Part shown: positions 38,501 through 46,393 of the stretch, piece after piece
How positions within the stretch are numbered: the stretch's first letter is position 1
Layout of the letters: the number at the start of each line of letters is the position of its first letter
Source: Eublepharis macularius
Lineage: Eukaryota > Chordata > Lepidosauria > Squamata > Eublepharidae
NCBI RefSeq assembly: GCF_028583425.1
Contig: NC_072801.1
Span: 23,394,001-23,458,000, forward strand
DNA length: 64,000 nt
Direction: 5' to 3'
Position numbers and translations under genes: made by a program
Notes under the pieces: model-generated
Told to the model about the DNA's origin: nothing
Seen by the model: only the letters and a program-made list of their open reading frames with translations
Databases searched by the model: none

Positions 38501-41500
38501 GGAGAAAATGGCTACTTTTGGGGGTGGACTCTATGAAATTATGCCAGGCCAAGGTCCTTTCCCTCCCCAAACTGCACTTTCTCCAGGTTTCACCCCCCAG
38601 ATCTCCAGGAATTTCCCAACTCGGAGCTGGCAACCCTACTTCTCAAAGCAACATGTCATGCTGGGAGCTCATCTGGGTCCTGCAGTCTCTCTCTCTCTCA
38701 TTTGTCTCCCCCCACCCCAGTATCAGAACTTAGTTCCCTGGGACATGGCCTTCAATGGTGGATACTTGCTGCTGTTACTTGGTGTCAGGTAGCTGCAATT
38801 CCAGACAAAGTCCCCCTCCCCCCAGGTGAGCTTGGCATCCTACAGGTTCTCTTCCAGGCTGGTACAGAACTGGGAGAAATGCCTGTTTCCTGTTTGTGCA
38901 AAAACTGGAAAGAGAATGCACAAATAATCCGTGTGCACACTCCATTGCCCCTTCCTCACAACGCAGCCCCTAGAATAGCCTCCTTTCTTACTTCTGAGCT
39001 CCCACCTTGCCATCTTCATGGTAAACAAAGATGTTCCTTGTGCTGTTGTCTTTCAAGTACGTGATTTGCAATCCGTTTGGGTTCCCTATTTTCTCTGGCT
39101 GGAAAGTGGCATTTAAGTGCTCGATCTTCATAATTGCTTTCGGCTCCTTTGCCTGCAAGAAAAACAACAGTAAGGGCCAGGGCGAAGGCAGCAAACACAC
39201 GGAGAGAGATGCAGGCTTGCAAAATAAAACGCATTTTGAGGTAACCAAAGAGGTTGAAAAAATAAGAAAAACCTTGTGTGTGGAAATATCAAGGTCTGTT
39301 CCCAAAAGCATTAAAAACTATCAAATCACAGAATCTTTAATTAAATATACATATTAAAATCTATATAATAAAAATCCATCCGTTTTGGATACATACATAA
39401 GCACCTTCCCCTAGTATCCTTTTTTAAAAAATAATTACACTTACACACATGGGGATGTCACACTTTAACAGGAATCTTTCCTATAACCTGGGCCATTTCC
39501 ACACGGCTTACCTTATTCTGCAAAATAGCGAAATCTTGCGCAAAATCTCGCGAAAAGATGCTGTTATTGCGTCTTCTCGCGTGATAACAGCGTCTTCTCG
39601 CGAGATTTCACTATTTTGCAGAATAAGGTAAGCCGTGTTTAAACGGCCCAGGTTCAGTAATTCATGGCATAAAGTACATGTATACCAAAACCAAGTGTGT
39701 TTTGGCCATGAGGCCTTCCGCAGTGATTAAAATTTGTACACTATACACCATTCAATGTATTTGTTGGAATTACAACATGCCTGACCTAAACACTGAACAA
39801 CCTGAAAAAAGAAAAGAGAAAACAAGCACCTAGGTTAATTTTGACTCCGATGGTATCCCTGATCCAGCCGCTCCACTGAGCATCAAGTATGCGCACCAAG
39901 AACAGTGCGTGAAATAAAGAGGGGCTTTGGGGAACAGCTCCGAGTATCCAGCAGCAACCTGTGTACAAAAGATTTCCCTAGCCTTGAAAGGAAAGGAGGG
40001 AAGGGGGGGCCAACAGCTCACCTAGTTTTGTGTGCATACCCACAGAGATTTGGACCGAGGCACGTGCCTGCATTATCGTACACACATAAGTTATCTGTAC
40101 ACTAGATGGCTATTGAGGGTGAAAATACAATTTTGAAAATGATTGAGGGGGGAATCTTCCATTGCTCTGAAAAGTTACATTATTTTAATGTTCTGAAGAA
40201 AGCTGTGAAGAAAACATCTGCAAATTTCTAATATGTAAAGGAAATTTCTAATACGTAAAGGAAAAGCCAGGCATCACAGGCCCTTATGTTTACCCATGTG
40301 CCTTCTCTTCCCCAATCCATGGAACAGTTTTGCAGCTTAAAGTTTGGGAAATATTTGGGGGGCACAAATAATGTATCTGTGTAGAAAAGCATATATTTTG
40401 CTTTGATAAAACAATATGGTGGACAGTCCCTCTGAAGCCCAAGGGAAGGGGGGAAAAACTGATCCAGAATTTGATATGCATTGTGTGAACCTGAGTTCAT
40501 GCCACTGAACTTGCTGCGACTGCTTTTAACAACATTATCCTGTTAAGAACATGGCCCTGCTTCAAGCCAACCTATGGAATCCACACTATGCCATGAGATG
40601 AATGCGCACACTGAAAGCGCACTAACGAATGACTACACAGGTGGCACCCCCTTAAGTTGAACTTCTGCACTGCCCAGAGCTCCACACAAGTCGAGGGTTT
40701 CCCAATTCACGTTGCTATACCGGTATTTCCCAAGCATTAAAAAGGAAAGGGAAGCTTCGTTCTGCAGGGAGCTCTTTGCAGACACTGTTGCCCCCATTTG
40801 CTCTGGTCTGCCGCTGGGATTAGGCCTTAATTATGTGGGTTTGATCACTTCATGTCTAATAGAGGAAAACAGGAGAAAACATTTGGTATAGATGGGGCTA
40901 ATTTTAAAACCACACGCTTTAAAGTAAGCAAGCACTTTAAGTAAAATGCAGAAATGGGTATGACAGAAGGAGGCAGTTCCCCTTATTCTGTGGGATGACA
41001 TCAGCATCACAGCAAGGGTTCTGAAATTGCCAATAAAACCATGTAGGCTGGATAATAGCAGCTCATGCTGGACTGCAGTGGACTTTCACTTCCCCAATGA
41101 TAATGACCGCCCATACATTTTAGCAAACACAGCAGAAGAGAAAGCAGACAAATCCCATTTGAAGAGGGCAGGAGAGATGCAGATAATCTCTGAGAGGAGG
41201 CACTTCTTCCTCTGTGTGAAAGGAGGAGGCATACTTCTTGTTAGGTAATCCCTTTACATACTGGGGGTGCTCTCTTAGAAGAGCCATTCCATTTCAAAAG
41301 GAGAAATAATGCTTCTAAGATGGCACAGTTAACTGGGGGCAGCTTTACATCTAATAAATTGCCTTCACGTGTTGATGTGCCTCTTTGGCCAAAGGCAGTG
41401 ACCATATAAATCCCTCTGACTGCACATCAGGTTGGCTTCCTTTCATCTGACCTTTCAACTTCCTCGAGCCTCTTCCTTGTGGCTGATTTTCCATCGAGAG

Positions 41501-42154
41501 AGGCACTTCGCCAAAAATCTCCTGGATCTTGCTCCTTCTGGGTCAACACGATGAGATTCTCCCCACCTGGCCAAAGCCCCATAGATGCTGAGAGAGGGAG
41601 GAAGGCAAGAAATGGTGGAACTTGCTTCTTCCAGGCTGGTGGGAAAACAGCACTGTCCTGCTTATTGGTTTCCACAAATAGGGAACCATATCCTCTCTGC
41701 CTGAAGCTCAAAGATTCTACCGCTTAGTTCCTAGTGGGTGAATTATCTGGGGCCAGGCTCTCCCACATTTCCTCATTATAACAGTACATCCACATACCTT
41801 GGATGCTCTCTTAGAAGAGGCATTCCCCTCTGTGTGCGAAAAGGGGGAATAATGCTTCTAGGATGGCACCTGCTGACCAGTTAACCGGAGGCAACTTTAA
41901 ATCCAAATCCAACGACCGATTATTCTAATCGATTAATCAACCGAGCAAGAGACAAACACAAGCGAGTGCAGCCACATGCCCTGAGCTTCCTTCCGTCCTT
42001 GGGAAGAAAGACAGCAACCTTTCACGGCCCCACATTCTTACATCATTTTTGTTGTAATACTTCAGGGCGCCATCCCGTTCTGACAGCACGAACTTCCGGC
42101 TCAAGAACTGCCCGTTGTCGCGGCCTCTCTTCCAAAGAAATCCTTCCCGATACC
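22585..42154 (-). CDS. ADAP1: ADAP1 (centaurin-alpha-1), ArfGAP with dual PH domains; exons 5-11, 5' partial
   Basis: Seven minus-strand exons join in frame in gene order: 42042-42154, 39006-39152, 35083-35166, 29065-29127, 26709-26780, 23794-24022 and 22585-22613. All have AG acceptors and GT donors with matching phases. From the Tyr after the split Gly to the stop is 244 codons, exactly as I count in human ADAP1 (residues 131-374). The first three exons form PH domain 1 and the remaining four form PH domain 2 and the C-terminal tail EAHFKHKP. Known role: ADAP1 is a GTPase-activating protein for ARF6, prominent in neurons, recruited to the plasma membrane by binding PIP3 (and IP4) through its PH domains. 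Basic residues of the phosphoinositide pocket are kept (LWKRGRDNG...RKFVL in PH1; EKTGPKQTEGFKKRWF in PH2). The zinc-finger ArfGAP domain (exons 1-4) is not in the window. No disabling change is seen. Confidence 0.96.
22978..23171. mobile_element. Foldback retroelement-like repeat, decayed hammerhead-like core
   Basis: Inverted arms share AGTCCAGTAGCACCTTTAAG and ACTAACCAACTTTATTGT. On the minus strand CTGACGA and a six-pair stem are kept, but the following GAAA is GATA, which should abolish cleavage. Flanking TAAATGCA (22970-22977 and 23172-23179) is a possible target duplication. Located in the last intron of ADAP1. Confidence 0.65.
23180..23400 (+). mobile_element. tRNA-headed SINE
   Basis: The body CTGAGAGCCTAGAGAGCTGC and tail CTATAAGGCAGCTTCATGTG match the 42223 and 8627 copies. 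The tRNA-like head is decayed. It lies directly after the foldback repeat. Confidence 0.7.
23503..23762. mobile_element. hAT-like MITE, family copy 1, next to ADAP1 exon 10
   Basis: Termini are CAGGGCTTTTTTTC and (inverted) CAGGGATTTTTTTC. The flanking 8-bp duplication CTCCCCAC is perfect (23495-23502 and 23763-23770). The interior is a foldback around a GCACGGAGGGCAATCT centre, with both arms carrying ATCTCCAGACAGAGGGG. It ends 23 bp, counting past its duplication, from the ADAP1 exon 10 donor. Confidence 0.88.
23794..24022 (-). CDS. ADAP1: ADAP1 exon 10, PH domain 2
   Basis: The acceptor is TTCTGTAG and the donor GTGAGG. It holds 76 codons plus one base. Key blocks are DAFARGEVFIGSKE, HGITIVTPDRKFLFACETES, the helix DQLEWIAAFQKV and RPMLPQEYA. 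A hAT-like element with its target duplication starts 23 bp past the donor, and the frame stays open through it to 23444, which makes a misleadingly long ORF. Confidence 0.97.
24165..24402 (-). mobile_element. tRNA-derived SINE, antisense
   Basis: The minus-strand head is TTTGGTGTAGTGGTTAAGAG with GGTTTGATTCCC as the box-B-like segment. The body ends with ACTGCTCTGAGTGTGCATTA and a short tail. Lies in the ADAP1 intron upstream of exon 10. Confidence 0.78.
25283..25867. mobile_element. GC-rich hAT-like element with internal repeats
   Basis: Termini CAGGGCCGGCG and GCGCCGGCCCTG are inverted. The 8-bp duplication ATCTATTC is perfect (25275-25282 and 25868-25875). The 585-bp interior is CpG-rich and made of direct and inverted copies of a GGCTTCTGCGCCCGGCTGGG unit plus a TGATGACATCAT palindrome. 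Overlapping long ORFs on both strands here are a by-product of GC content and are not genes. Confidence 0.85.
25945..26330 (-). repeat. AT-rich LINE-like 3' end, antisense
   Basis: It opens with a poly-T run (25948-25962) and continues as an A-rich tract with ATAGAAAGT-, ATAATAG- and ATTTCTCCT-type segments in the same order as at 43766-44110. That looks like the 3' end of one LINE family inserted antisense. The family (L1-like) is a guess. Confidence 0.4.
26525..26690 (+). pseudogene. LINE reverse-transcriptase fragment
   Basis: About 50 codons read SFDTVNCGPLKRLAEMGLTG and then LDWLQAFLEGRFQKV, the palm-domain start (AFDTV) and following helix of L2/CR1-type reverse transcriptase. It is truncated on both sides and runs up to the ADAP1 exon 9 donor region. 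Confidence 0.7.
26709..26780 (-). CDS. ADAP1: ADAP1 exon 9, PH domain 2
   Basis: A 72-nt exon with acceptor CTTTAG and donor GTAAGG. It encodes QTEGFKKRWFTMDDRRLMYF and KDPL, the beta-2/beta-3 region of PH2 with the basic KKR cluster. A plus-strand LINE fragment ends within a few tens of bases of the donor. Confidence 0.95.
26958..27040. repeat. Compound TC/AC microsatellite
   Basis: A TC run of about 15 units passes into an AC run of about 26 units, interrupted by a single G. Confidence 0.95.
28043..28272 (+). mobile_element. tRNA-derived SINE
   Basis: A decayed head (TGGCTAGTGTGTTGAATGAG), box-B-like GGTCCAAATCCCC, body with GTTGTTGTGAGGATAAACTG and tail TACAAATGTAAATAACAACA. The tail leads into an AAT microsatellite. 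Confidence 0.7.
28273..28319. repeat. AAT microsatellite
   Basis: About 15 units directly following a SINE tail, probably grown from it. Confidence 0.93.
29065..29127 (-). CDS. ADAP1: ADAP1 exon 8, start of PH domain 2
   Basis: A 63-nt exon with acceptor CTCTAG and donor GTGAGT. It encodes 21 residues, LVPKLSRNYLKEGYMEKTGP plus K, matching human ADAP1 almost residue for residue. Confidence 0.95.
29500..29532. repeat. CA microsatellite
   Basis: About 16 CA units, upstream of ADAP1 exon 8 in gene direction. Confidence 0.95.
30590..31174 (+). other. Proline/serine-rich coding-like remnant, probably retroelement-derived
   Basis: The plus strand reads acidic and Pro/Ser/Gln-rich peptide in successive frames (for example GVEGSGEEPEDHQGGVESGA, then PPTPEEQQQRWYEG). 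The frame is broken around a poly-C run near 30722-30730. Such sequence is common at the ends of reptile LTR-element polyproteins, but I see no catalytic motif. It matches neither host gene here and has no conserved domain I recognise. Confidence 0.3.
31618..31830 (-). mobile_element. tRNA-headed SINE, antisense
   Basis: On the minus strand: head CTGTCAGTGGTAGAGCATCT, box-B-like GGTTCAATCCC, tail with GATTCAGTATAAGGCGATTT. Same family as the 42223 copy. Confidence 0.8.
31848..32014. repeat. Foldback repeat
   Basis: The arms CCATGTTAGCCAGGAATTGT... and ...ACAATTCCTGGTTAACATGG pair over about 50 bp, including GACAGATCAGCAGGCTCTGT. The loop of about 70 bp is unpaired. Family unknown. Confidence 0.75.
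32230..32393. repeat. MITE-like repeat with inverted ends
   Basis: CTGGATCCAGAGTAAA at the left is mirrored by TTTACTCTGGATCCA at the right, about 160 bp in all. No clear target duplication was found. Confidence 0.45.
32886..32920 (-). ncRNA. Hammerhead-ribozyme-like core, left arm
   Basis: The same core as in the right arm, read on the minus strand: CTGAAGA (32914-32920), six-pair stem II, GAAA (32890-32893), CGTC. No substitution separates the two arms in this stretch. Confidence 0.6.
32956..32990 (+). ncRNA. Hammerhead-ribozyme-like core, right arm
   Basis: CTGAAGA (32956-32962) fits CUGANGA. Stem II is GCCAGC (32964-32969) with GCTGGC (32977-32982), six perfect pairs. GAAA follows at 32983-32986, then CGTC. 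The CG before UC could pair with a second molecule, as in dimeric hammerheads with minimal stem III. Confidence 0.6.
34251..34441. mobile_element. Foldback retroelement-like repeat, second family
   Basis: Inverted arms share GAGTCCAGTAGCACCTTTAA and AAGCTT-flanked segments. The right end is ACAGACTAACACAGCTAACT. An 11-bp duplication GGTATGCATGT flanks it (34240-34250 and 34442-34452). The left arm has an intact hammerhead-like core on the minus strand; the right arm has lost CTGACGA through a short deletion. Confidence 0.75.
34303..34332 (-). ncRNA. Hammerhead-ribozyme-like core
   Basis: On the minus strand CTGACGA (34326-34332) is followed by an AGAGAGC/GTTCTT stem II with a TGTG loop, then GAAA (34305-34308) and GCTT. 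One stem pair is weakened compared with the GTTCTC form seen at 43.28 kb. Confidence 0.5.
34645..34880 (+). mobile_element. tRNA-derived SINE, full length
   Basis: Head ACAGCCAGTGTGGTGTAGTT, box-B-like GGTTCGAATCCCC, body CCATAGGGTTGTTGTGAGGA, end GGGGTATAAATGAAGTAAAC. It is the best-preserved copy of this family here. Confidence 0.85.
35083..35166 (-). CDS. ADAP1: ADAP1 exon 7, end of PH domain 1
   Basis: The acceptor is TTTCAG-like (CATCAG) and the donor GTGAGT. It holds 28 whole codons encoding EMVDWFNAIRAARFHYLQVA and FPGASDVD, the C-terminal helix of PH1 with its conserved Trp and the linker to PH2. Confidence 0.96.
35785..36001 (-). mobile_element. GTTGCCAGCCTCCAGG-family repeat, copy 1
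   Basis: Ends are ACGGTTGCCAGCTCC and GGAGGCTGGCAACCCT, flanked by AGCATAGCCT on both sides (35775-35784 and 36002-36011). The body contains CTCCAGGTGAACTCATCTCT and AATTCCGGGAGATCTCCAGC in antisense. It has no coding capacity. Confidence 0.75.
36960..37600 (-). mobile_element. Decayed L2/CR1-type LINE 3' end, antisense
   Basis: On the minus strand near 37330-37380 it reads KGLGPSYLEN, matching the C-terminal (FKALNGLxxxYL) block of the plus-strand LINE at 49.5-50.9 kb. Upstream part (near 37480) includes a FTGSDLMQQL-like stretch in a broken frame. Confidence 0.55.
38420..38637 (+). mobile_element. GTTGCCAGCCTCCAGG-family repeat, copy 2
   Basis: Starts AGGGTTGCCAGCCTCCAG and ends GAGCTGGCAACCCT. 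ACTTCTCAA flanks it on both sides (38411-38419 and 38638-38646). Sense orientation; about 217 bp, like copy 1. Confidence 0.8.
39006..39152 (-). CDS. ADAP1: ADAP1 exon 6, PH domain 1
   Basis: The acceptor is TTTCTTGCAG and the donor GTGGGA, the weakest donor of the gene. It holds 49 whole codons encoding AKEPKAIMKIEHLNATFQP, GLQITYLKDNSTRNIFVYH and EDGK. The reading frame runs open beyond both splice sites, but only this part matches the family. Confidence 0.96.
39483..39655. mobile_element. Palindromic MITE with CpG-rich core
   Basis: Inverted arms run from AACCTGGGCCATTTCCACAC to its mirror ending GGCCCAGGTT and include CTTATTCTGCAAAATAG. The core has TCTCGCGA twice, once as perfect TCTCGCGAGA at 39596-39605. 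Located between ADAP1 exons 5 and 6. Confidence 0.75.
42042..42154 (-). CDS. ADAP1: ADAP1 exon 5, start of PH domain 1
   Basis: The acceptor is TTTCCTGCAG and the donor GTAAGA. Two bases finish the Gly codon of the SAG|YREGF junction, followed by 37 codons including FLWKRGRDNGQFLSRKFVL and ALKYYNKND. These are beta-strands 1-3 of PH1, with the KRGR and RK residues that contact inositol phosphates in this family. Everything 5' of this exon in the window is intron. Confidence 0.97.
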
Positions 42155-42222
42155 CTGCAGGAAACAAATAAGCACCTTCTAGTAACGACTGACAAAAGAG
42201 AAATGAAAGATCATTGGCCTTT

Positions 42223-42430
42223 AGGGGAGGGGCCATGGCTCAGTGGTAGAGCGTCTGCTTGGCACGCAAATGGCCCCAGGTTCAATCCCTGGAATCTTCA
42301 GCAATGATCAGGTCATAGGGGATGTGAAAGGTTTATCTCCGTGAGACCCTGGAGGAGCACTGCCAGTCACAGAAGACTATACTGACCTTGACAGACCAGA
42401 GCAGGTAGCTTCATGTGTTCAAACATATAT
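42223..42430 (+). mobile_element. tRNA-headed SINE, well preserved
   Basis: The head is GGGGCCATGGCTCAGTGGTA with AGAGCGTCTGCTTGGCACG, box-B-like GGTTCAATCCC, tail CAGGTAGCTTCATGTGTTCA. It resembles tRNA in its promoter boxes, but the 3' half does not fold as a tRNA. Confidence 0.85.
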
Positions 42431-42434
42431 TGTT

Positions 42435-42650
42435 GTGGAGGGTCTATAGCTCTGTGGCTGAGCAGCTGAAGGTCCCAAGGTTCAATCCTCAGTATCTCCA
42501 GTCAAAAAGGACCCATCAGTAGGTACTATGAAAGACCCCAGCCTGAGACCCTGAGGAGCCCTTGCCTGTCAGCGTAGACAAGACTGCTCTTGATGGATCG
42601 AGGATCTGTCTGTTATGAGGCACCTTCATGTGCTGATGTACCTCTTTGCA
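42435..42650 (+). mobile_element. tRNA-headed SINE, second copy in tandem
   Basis: Same family as the preceding copy, with a more decayed head (GAGGGTCTATAGCTCTGTGG) and box-B-like GGTTCAATCC; the tail is CACCTTCATGTGCTGATGTA. Confidence 0.75.
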
Positions 42651-43176
42651 CGAAGGCAGAGGTCATAAAAAAACCCCTCCAGCTGCACATGAGGTTGCAG
42701 AACAAGCCTGGGGCTGATTTTCCATCAAGAGAGGCACCAGCCCAGAAGTCATCCTGGGTCAACATGATGTGGAGATTCTCCCCACCTGGCCAAAGCCCCC
42801 TAGATGTTGGATGGGCGAGGAGGGAGGAAAGGGTAGTAGTGTTGAGAGGGTAGGAGAGACACAGTGGAAGCAGCAAGCAGAACTAGGCATGACTAAGGAA
42901 CCATCTATGAAAAGGCATGAAGGAGAAGGAAGGAGTTTGGAGACTCTCCACGGCCAGCGAGGGAGCCAGCAGCGTTTCCTTCCCTCATCTGAGGCCAAAA
43001 GGGCTATGAGCCAATCCGTCTCTTCCTCAGCACAGTAATTTTGAAGAGAACTGGTTTGGGCCCAGGCAATGTAGTATCGAAGGCTCCAGAATCTCTGAGG
43101 AAGCACCATGTCCCCCACACCCCTCTTACTGCTTTCAAGGCCAAGTCAAACGTGATAGGGCTGCTTGATTCACAGA

Positions 43177-43438
43177 ACAGGAAAGAGTCCAGTAGCACCT
43201 TTAAGACTAACCAACTTTACTGTAGCATAAACTTTTGAGAACCACAGCTCTCTTCGTCAGATGCATCTGACGAAGAGAGCTGTGGTTCTCAAAAGCTTAT
43301 GCTACAGTAAAGTTGCATCTGACAAAGAGCTGTGGTTCTCAAAAGCTTATGCTACAGTAAAGTTGGTTAGTCTTAAAGGTGCTACTGGACTCTTTCCTGT
43401 TTTGCTACTACAGACTAACACGGCTAACTCCCCTAGAT
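43177..43438. mobile_element. Foldback retroelement-like repeat with internal duplication
   Basis: Same family as 34251-34441. The right-arm segment GCATCTGACGAAGAGAGCTG onward occurs twice in tandem (about 43263-43315 and 43316-43364). CTTGATTCACAGA at 43164-43176 and CTTGATCCACAGA at 43439-43451 are a 13-bp target duplication with one mismatch. The core GAAA is AAAA in both tandem copies, so the ribozyme is probably dead. Confidence 0.75.
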
Positions 43439-43629
43439 CTTGATCCACAGAGAAAGCTCACACATGTGTTCAGTAACAGTAAAGGGGCATAAGCAAATAT
43501 AGGTACCAAACCCTCCCCCCTCTCTTTCCCCTGCCCTTGGTTCCAGTACTAGAAGCAACTCAGAAACTGGGGGGGGAGGTGTGACTACAGCAACAGATCC
43601 GAGGGGAAACACACCAGGAGGAGTTGTCA

Positions 43630-43765
43630 TATTTATTTACTTCGCCTTTTCCTTTCCTCCAAGGAGCTTAGGACAACGCACGTCATTCTCCCCTCTTCCA
43701 TTTTACCCTCAAAACAACAACCCTGTGAGGCTGAGAGAGAGCAACTGGCCCAGCACCACCCAGTA
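43630..43765 (-). mobile_element. Truncated tRNA-derived SINE, antisense
   Basis: The plus strand shows TTTATTTACTTCGCC at the tail side and CCTGTGAGGCTGAGAGAGAG, the conserved body of the family; the tRNA-like head is missing where an AT-rich element begins. Confidence 0.55.
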
Positions 43766-44110
43766 CGCTTTTCCCTTTTTAAATTATTTTATTAAAACAA
43801 AAAATAGCATCGGACTGTAGACAAAATATCAATAGCAGACCATACAACAGAAAGTAACATTAGACAGTAAACATAACATCGAAAACAAAATATGTAACAT
43901 AGTATTAAAACTACATAATATAACAAAAAGTAACGTTAAAGAATGAACAATCTCAAAAACAGAATGTGTAGCAGATTATTAAAACGGCATAATATTTCTC
44001 CTCTCCATCCCCTCACTTATTTTTGTTATACTCGGCATGTTATATTCAGCCTATTTTAAAAAACCCTTCTGTTCCAGCCACGTAGTCAAAAAAGATTTTC
44101 CATTTTCCCT
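43766..44110 (-). repeat. AT-rich LINE-like 3' end, antisense
   Basis: Similar in order and composition to 25945-26330, including the TATTTCTCCT block and the TTTTATTAAAA opening. Probably the same LINE 3' region in the same orientation. Family uncertain. Confidence 0.4.
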
Positions 44111-45397
44111 GAAATTGTCCTGTTATGCATATAAGAAGTTAATTTAGCTGTTGTCACATATTCATCCATTCATCCATCCATTCATTCATGCCCAGGAAGT
44201 TTCCATGCAAGTGGGAGTTCAGGTCTGGGACTCGCAGGCCCAACAACACTTCAGCCCCTACACTGTGCAGGCTTTCGTCCCTTCACTATTAACACCAGAC
44301 CCGCCCCCCCGCCCCGGTTCTTGATCCGTGGTCAGGGCAGATGTGTGGAAAGAAACCACTATCCACCACCCTGCCCAGGAGCAGCATCCGTGTCTACGCG
44401 CCACCCTTTAAGGACGAAGAGCATCAGCGCATGGAGCAGACGGTTCTTTGCTAAGAGCTTTCTTAATCCTCCATCAGCATGCTGGGAGAGCCAGTGCAGT
44501 GCTCATGGGTTAACATTTCATTATTCAAGGGAGCGAACTGTCCAACAACAAAATGCCAGAACCCAGGAGGAGAAACTGTCTGCTGTGAAACCGTGCTTTC
44601 CCCCCTCCCCGTCAACCAGATCCTCCAGGCATCACCTGTGCACCTGTCTGTTTTCTGCCAGCCTCCTCAATAGGAGAAACTCATTAGCTTCCTTGTGATC
44701 TCCCACGTATGGAGTGGGTGTAGAATTAAGTAGCGTTTTGCAACCAGTCAAGGACGTCTGGTGGGTACAGAAAGAGACAGCTGGCAAACGGTTGCCAGCT
44801 TCTCTAAACGCAAGAAAAAAAGGCAGCATTTTACTTGTGGGGCAGAACTAGAACATTCTTCCCATCCTGCCTATGCTGTATTGTGCTGTGAGACAGCAGA
44901 AGGAGCTGCCGATCAAATGCGAAGACAGTATTCTCACTGAGCTTTTAAAAGATAGTTAAGATCTAAGGATGTTTACTTCGTGGGTACCGATCGCTAGGCA
45001 AGGGACAAGTGGGCTTTGCTGGCTGGTGGCTACTAGGTACTGGAGCACCCCCCCCCCTGCTATGGTGGCCACCTGGGGTAAAGATTTAGAAGAATGGCAG
45101 CGCCATTCTAAGCAGAGTTACACCCTTCTAAGCCCACTGACTTAACTCTGCTTAGGATGGCAATGTGAATGGAGCTGTAGCAGGAAACAGAAACCTGAGT
45201 TTTGCAGCTGGTTGCAAAGAAAGATCTTGCCGAGAAGGGGATGGTGTTTTCTTTTGAGGGAATGCAAACCTATGCACACTGAATTTGAAGTAAGCTTCCT
45301 TCAGAGCAAGGAGGCATAGGATGGGAAGATGTCAAAATCCCAGCATGCTTCTGCTTGAAACCATCATTCTGATTACCAGTGTGTAAATAATACATTT

Positions 45398-45661
45398 CAG
45401 GGCTTTTTTTTCTGGGAAAAGAGGTGGTGGAACTCAGTGGGTTGCCCTCGGAGAAAAGGGTCACATGGCTGGTGGCCCCGCCCCCTGATCTCCAGACAGA
45501 GGGGAATTTAGATTGCTCTCCGCGCCACTCGGTGGCACGGAGGGCAATCTAAGCTCCCCCCTGTCTGGAGATCAGGGGGCGGGGCCACCAGCCATGTGAC
45601 CATTTTCAAGAGGTTCCGGAACACCGTTCCCCCACATTCCTGCTGAAAAAAAGCCCCCCTG
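45398..45661. mobile_element. hAT-like MITE, family copy 2
   Basis: Ends CAGGGCTTTTTTTTCTGG and GAAAAAAAGCCCCCCTG. A perfect 8-bp duplication ATACATTT flanks it (45390-45397 and 45662-45669). The interior foldback carries CTGATCTCCAGACAGAGGGG and its mirror, opposite in orientation to copy 1. Confidence 0.88.
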
Positions 45662-46098
45662 ATACATTTGGCTGTTGTTGCCAGTAGGTGTCTATAGAGC
45701 TGGAAGTTCTGCCTCTCTTCCCCCTTTTAAACCAGCTGCCATCCCTCGCATGAAGTGAATCCCACAAACCAATCTCACAGTGTGAAGAAGTACCTTCTGT
45801 GGCCCTGTGCAGACATCCACTCCATCAATGCTGAAAGCCATGCTGGGCACAGCCACATGGCAAGGTAAAACTTGTGAAGTTACTGATCAAAACCCCCCTT
45901 CAAGACACACTGGAGTTCTAACTGCTCAACTGTTTTGACAAATAATTTCACACAAACATACAGGGGAAAAAAAACTGAGTTTCAATCATATCTAAATGTC
46001 TATGTTCCTTGCTTACTGTTGGCTAAGCCAGCAAATTCATTCTCCTGAAGACCCTGGTTTGCAATATGGTTTTTTTCCCATCAGCTACTACATAGCCC

Positions 46099-46393
46099 TC
46101 CCCCCCACCCCCGCGGCACAGAGTGGTAAGCGGCAGTACTGTAGCCCAAGCTCTGCTCACGACCTGAGTTCGATCCCGGCGGAAGCTGTGTTCAGGTAGC
46201 CTGCTCAGGGTTGACTCAGCCTTCCATCCTTCCGAGGTCGGTAAAATGAGTACCCCGTTTCCTGGGGGCAATGTGTAGATGACTGGGGAAGGCACCCCAT
46301 AACAAAAAGTCTACCAACAAAATGTCATGACGCAACGTCCCTCTGTGGGTCTGCAATGACTCGGTGCTTGCACAGGGGACTACCTTTACCTTT
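46099..46393 (+). mobile_element. Sauria-type SINE (tRNA head, Bov-B-like tail)
   Basis: Head GCGGCACAGAGTGGTAAGCG with box-B-like GAGTTCGATCCCGG; body GGTCGGTAAAATGAGTACCC; tail GACGCAACGTCCCTCTGTGG leading to GCTTGCACAGGGGACTACC. TACTACATAGCCC (46086-46098) is repeated as TACTACGTAGCCC (46394-46406), a 13-bp target duplication. Sauria SINEs are known from lizards, which supports the squamate origin. Confidence 0.82.

Noticed and set aside
42223..42310. Possible tRNA gene
   Set aside because: It has box A/B-like sequence but no 3' acceptor arm pairing, and is followed by the SINE body shared by five other copies.
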